A stretch of DNA of 64,000 nucleotides from Stieleria magnilauensis (GTDB taxonomy: Bacteria > Planctomycetota > Planctomycetia > Pirellulales > Pirellulaceae), in NCBI GenBank assembly GCA_007753675.1, contig CP036432.1:62001-126000 (forward strand). The letters are read 5' to 3'. Below the pieces are notes generated by a model. It was given only the letters and a program-made list of their open reading frames with translations, made no database searches and was not told the origin of the DNA. Below, one piece after another: positions 61,815 through 64,000 of this stretch. Each line of letters starts with the position of its first letter. The stretch's first letter is position 1. A program made the translations under genes and the position numbers.

Positions 61815-63140
61815 TCAGCGACCGTCTTTCATGTGCCGATCGGCGAAGTCCAGGTATTGCTGCCAGTCGTAGTCGGTCACGGCGTGCTTGCCGGTTCGCA
61901 GGTGATAACCGACCACACCGCTGTTGATCGGTTGTTCGGCCGCCGGCATCTTGGCCGGCGGTGCGTCCCCGCCCATGCCATCGGTGCCCAGCAGCCGGTA
62001 AACCGGATCGGCCGCGGCGGCGGCCAGAAACTCGCCCTTGGGATCGGCCCATTGATCCTCGGTCGCACTGGCCACGTAAATCGGACGCGGCGCGGCCAAG
62101 GCGATCAGTTCGTGTTGGTCGACCGGACAAGCGTCTTCGTTTTCGTTGTACTCGGTGAACTGGTCGCAGAACCAATGGGGAAAGGCCTCGTTGATTCGCC
62201 CGACCGTTTCACCGATCGCACGCCGCGACAGAGCGGCGCCGCCACACCCGGAATTGTTGCTGATGACCATCGCGAAACGCGGGTCCGTCGCGCCGGCCCA
62301 CAACGCGGTCTTGCCCAGACGCGAGTGACCGAGCACGGCGACCTTGGCGGCATCGATGCCCAGATCAGTCTCGGCTTCCAAGCAATCGAGTCCGCGGCTG
62401 AGTCCATACGCCCAGGCGGCGATGCTGCCCCAGCGTGATTCCGGCGCGACGTGGGCGACTTGATCGCCGAGCGTGCCATGGATGCCGTTGTTGAACCCGT
62501 CGTCGAAGTCGGGGTCGATGTCACCGTAATAAATGGTCGCCACGGCGTAGCCGCGTTTTAAAATCATCTGCAGCGGCCACCGTGAAGCCGTGGCGCCGCG
62601 TGATTTTTCATTCGCCTTGTTGCCGTCGGTCGTCCCGTCCCTGCCGACGCGAAACCAGCCCGGGTTCAATTCGATCTCGGGATCGTCGTCGACGCCGTGA
62701 TTGCCTTGAAAATTCAGTCCCAAAAATGCAGGCACGGCGCCGGCTCGTTGCTTCGGCACGTAGACCATCATTCGCATCGACGTCGCGTCATCGGCCGAGC
62801 CGAACAACACATCGATTTCGGTGCGGGTCGCCAAGCCGTCGAACACCGTTTTGCTGCTGACGTGTTTGCGGCGAATCGGACACGGCGGCGGTGATACCCC
62901 GTACACATGTTTTTCAAACAGTGCCAACAGTTCGGGCCGGCGCACGGTGTTCCACTGCTCGGCCGTTGTGACCGGTGAACCGCTTTGGGTGACCAACGGA
63001 TCCGGCAGGGTGTACTCCGGAATCTTTGACTCGTCATAATTGGGCTCGAAACCCATCACGCTGCGATTGGACGGATGGAACGACAGCACGAACATTGCAC
63101 AGAAGGCGACGGTGAATCGTGTGGAGCGAGACGTTTGCAT
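61815..63140 (-). CDS. Secreted glucuronoyl esterase-like protein (CE15)
   Basis: The ATG at 63140 gives 441 residues with a signal peptide (FTVAFCAMFVLSFHPS). The alpha/beta-hydrolase nucleophile is in VLGHSRLGKTALWAGA (GxSRxGK, the CE15 signature) and NNSGCGGAALSRRAIGETV follows. The acid is probably Glu in SATEDQWADP and the His is in LRTGKHAVTDYDW. It would cleave ester links between lignin and glucuronoxylan or similar glycans, in line with the many sulfatases. The upstream part of the open frame is not coding. Confidence 0.88.
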   Translation of the reverse strand: MQTSRSTRFTVAFCAMFVLSFHPSNRSVMGFEPNYDESKIPEYTLPDPLVTQSGSPVTTAEQWNTVRRPELLALFEKHVYGVSPPPCPIRRKHVSSKTVFDGLATRTEIDVLFGSADDATSMRMMVYVPKQRAGAVPAFLGLNFQGNHGVDDDPEIELNPGWFRVGRDGTTDGNKANEKSRGATASRWPLQMILKRGYAVATIYYGDIDPDFDDGFNNGIHGTLGDQVAHVAPESRWGSIAAWAYGLSRGLDCLEAETDLGIDAAKVAVLGHSRLGKTALWAGATDPRFAMVISNNSGCGGAALSRRAIGETVGRINEAFPHWFCDQFTEYNENEDACPVDQHELIALAAPRPIYVASATEDQWADPKGEFLAAAAADPVYRLLGTDGMGGDAPPAKMPAAEQPINSGVVGYHLRTGKHAVTDYDWQQYLDFADRHMKDGR

Positions 63141-63268
63141 GTCGATGGCCTTTCTAAAAAATGCGTGACGGGGCTGCCCATGGTGAAGGACGGCCTGAGA
63201 TTGTAGAACGATCACCTGGCGGCGTGGCCGAATTCCTTTCCCCGTTAAAAAATACCCCAAGACCAACC

Positions 63269-63802
63269 ATGAACCATTTAAACCACGTGATCGGCAACGT
63301 GATTGCCGCGTCGGCGCGACTCGGACTCGGTTATGCCGAACGCATGTTGACCGACGTCCGCCCCGATCAATTTGCGAGATTTGCAACCGCGGACGGCCAG
63401 GTGGTCGAGTCCAATCACCCCTGCTTCATCCTCGGGCATCTCAGTTTGTACCCCGAACGGGTCGTCACCGAGTTGGGCAAGGACGCGTCGGCGATCCGGC
63501 CCAGTGAGACGTTCAACAAGGTATTTAGCAAAGATGCTAAGTGCGTAGACGATGTCGACGGGACGCTGTACCCGAGCATGGACGAAGTCGTCGCGGCATT
63601 CCGCAGCGGATACGAAAAAGCGATCGAAACGGTTGAACAAGCCGTGGATGATTCGTTCCTTGTCGAGAATCCCAACGAAGCGATGCGGGCGAAGTTTCCG
63701 AGCATGGCCTCAGCACACGCGTTCTACCTGGGTGGTCACATCATGCTGCACATGGGGCAGTTCAGTGCCTGGCGACGGATGATGGGCCTGGGACCGGCGT
63801 AG
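63269..63802 (+). CDS. DinB-like family protein
   Basis: The ATG at 63269 gives 177 residues in a four-helix bundle with spaced metal-binding His residues (HPCFILGHLSLYPERV and HAFYLGGHIMLHMGQFSAWRR). DinB-type proteins bind a divalent metal and include thiol transferases; their roles are often unknown. It is divergent from the CE15 esterase with a 128-base gap. Its downstream side carries two copies of the TTAGCGG palindrome. Confidence 0.8.
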   Translation: MNHLNHVIGNVIAASARLGLGYAERMLTDVRPDQFARFATADGQVVESNHPCFILGHLSLYPERVVTELGKDASAIRPSETFNKVFSKDAKCVDDVDGTLYPSMDEVVAAFRSGYEKAIETVEQAVDDSFLVENPNEAMRAKFPSMASAHAFYLGGHIMLHMGQFSAWRRMMGLGPA

Positions 63803-63823
63803 GGTCGCGCGTCCGCACGACGT

Positions 63824-63902
63824 GTTAGCGGAACGGCGCGAGCCGTCCGGTCGCGTTTAAAAAAACACCGTGAAAGAGCGGAGGGCTCGCGCCCTGCCGC
63901 TA
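63824..63902. repeat. Palindromic repeat, TTAGCGG family, copy 2
   Basis: Near-identical to the copy at 10770-10838 (arms GTTAGCGGAACGGCGCGAGC and GCTCGCGCCCTGCCGCTA). The loop is TTTAAAAAAACACCGTGAA-rich. Confidence 0.85.
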
Positions 63903-63914
63903 CCAATCGGACGT

Positions 63915-63994
63915 GTTAGCGGAACGGCGCGAGCCGTCCGGTCGCGTTTCAAAAATCACCGTGAAAGAGCGGAGGGCTCGCGCCCTGCCGCTAA
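63915..63994. repeat. Palindromic repeat, TTAGCGG family, copy 3
   Basis: Tandem with copy 2 and in the same orientation, 91 bases start to start. The arms are the same and end CTGCCGCTAA at 63994. Confidence 0.85.
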
Positions 63995-64000
63995 AACCTC

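Noticed and set aside
1-64000. tRNA or rRNA genes
   Set aside because: No cloverleaf-like or rRNA-like segment was recognised on either strand by reading; a covariance search was not possible here.

Overview
The window looks like the chromosome of a planctomycete, probably of the Pirellulaceae (Rhodopirellula-like). The reasons are GC-rich sequence, several secreted sulfatases, a glucuronoyl esterase, a PEP-CTERM-anchored trypsin-like protein, a haem/redoxin fusion protein, paired membrane-anchored proteins of unknown function with a basic N-terminus, a complete ligase-associated DNA repair operon, and many short dispersed palindromes between genes. No rRNA, tRNA, CRISPR array, prophage or plasmid replication gene was seen.

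Layout. 0-11 kb: housekeeping and small genes (a pteridine-reductase-like SDR, YaiI/UPF0178, RuvX/YqgF, a FabZ-like dehydratase, a 32-residue lysine-rich peptide, an HExxH secreted protein, an NRDE protein, a DEAD-box RNA helicase, membrane proteins). 11-16.5 kb (minus strand): two overlapping anchored proteins of unknown function, then a tightly overlapping PfpI - sulfatase - DUF971 operon. 16.5-20.1 kb: a mobile island made of a repeat-rich non-coding stretch, an IS110-family element with a long structured leader, and an intact IS4-family element with 40-bp inverted repeats beside it. 20.2-28.3 kb: a second sulfatase, a PmtA-like methyltransferase, a DUF442-type phosphatase, a CaCA exchanger, a WD40 protein, a PEP-CTERM protease and a photolyase-related protein. 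28.5-34.6 kb: beta-lactamase-fold exonuclease, ATP-dependent DNA ligase, Lhr-like helicase and PdeM phosphoesterase, the classic four-gene ligase-associated repair set, divergent from the photolyase-related gene. 34.7-38.2 kb: oadG-oadB-oadA (sodium-pumping oxaloacetate decarboxylase). 38.3-46 kb: an eight-haem cytochrome, a membrane protein coupled to a B12-binding radical SAM protein, an SRPBCC protein, a sulfatase C-terminal relic, and a redoxin-cytochrome c-copper monooxygenase-like fusion. 46.2-52.7 kb: a tripartite RND efflux system (permease, lipoprotein adaptor, TolC-like factor). 52.7-58 kb: a heptamer tandem array, then a sugar cluster (DUF4432 epimerase, cupin, TIM-barrel isomerase, Gfo/Idh/MocA dehydrogenase). 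58-64 kb: glutamate dehydrogenase, a phospholipase C/P1-nuclease-like protein, an MscS channel, a CE15 esterase and a DinB-like protein.

The most unusual material is outside the genes: at least five families of palindromic or tandem repeats, some present in several copies within 64 kb; two adjoining 7-bp tandem arrays that fill the space between two convergent stop codons; a 16-bp perfect palindrome in the divergent promoter region of the repair operon; and a possible guide-RNA leader in front of the IS110 transposase.
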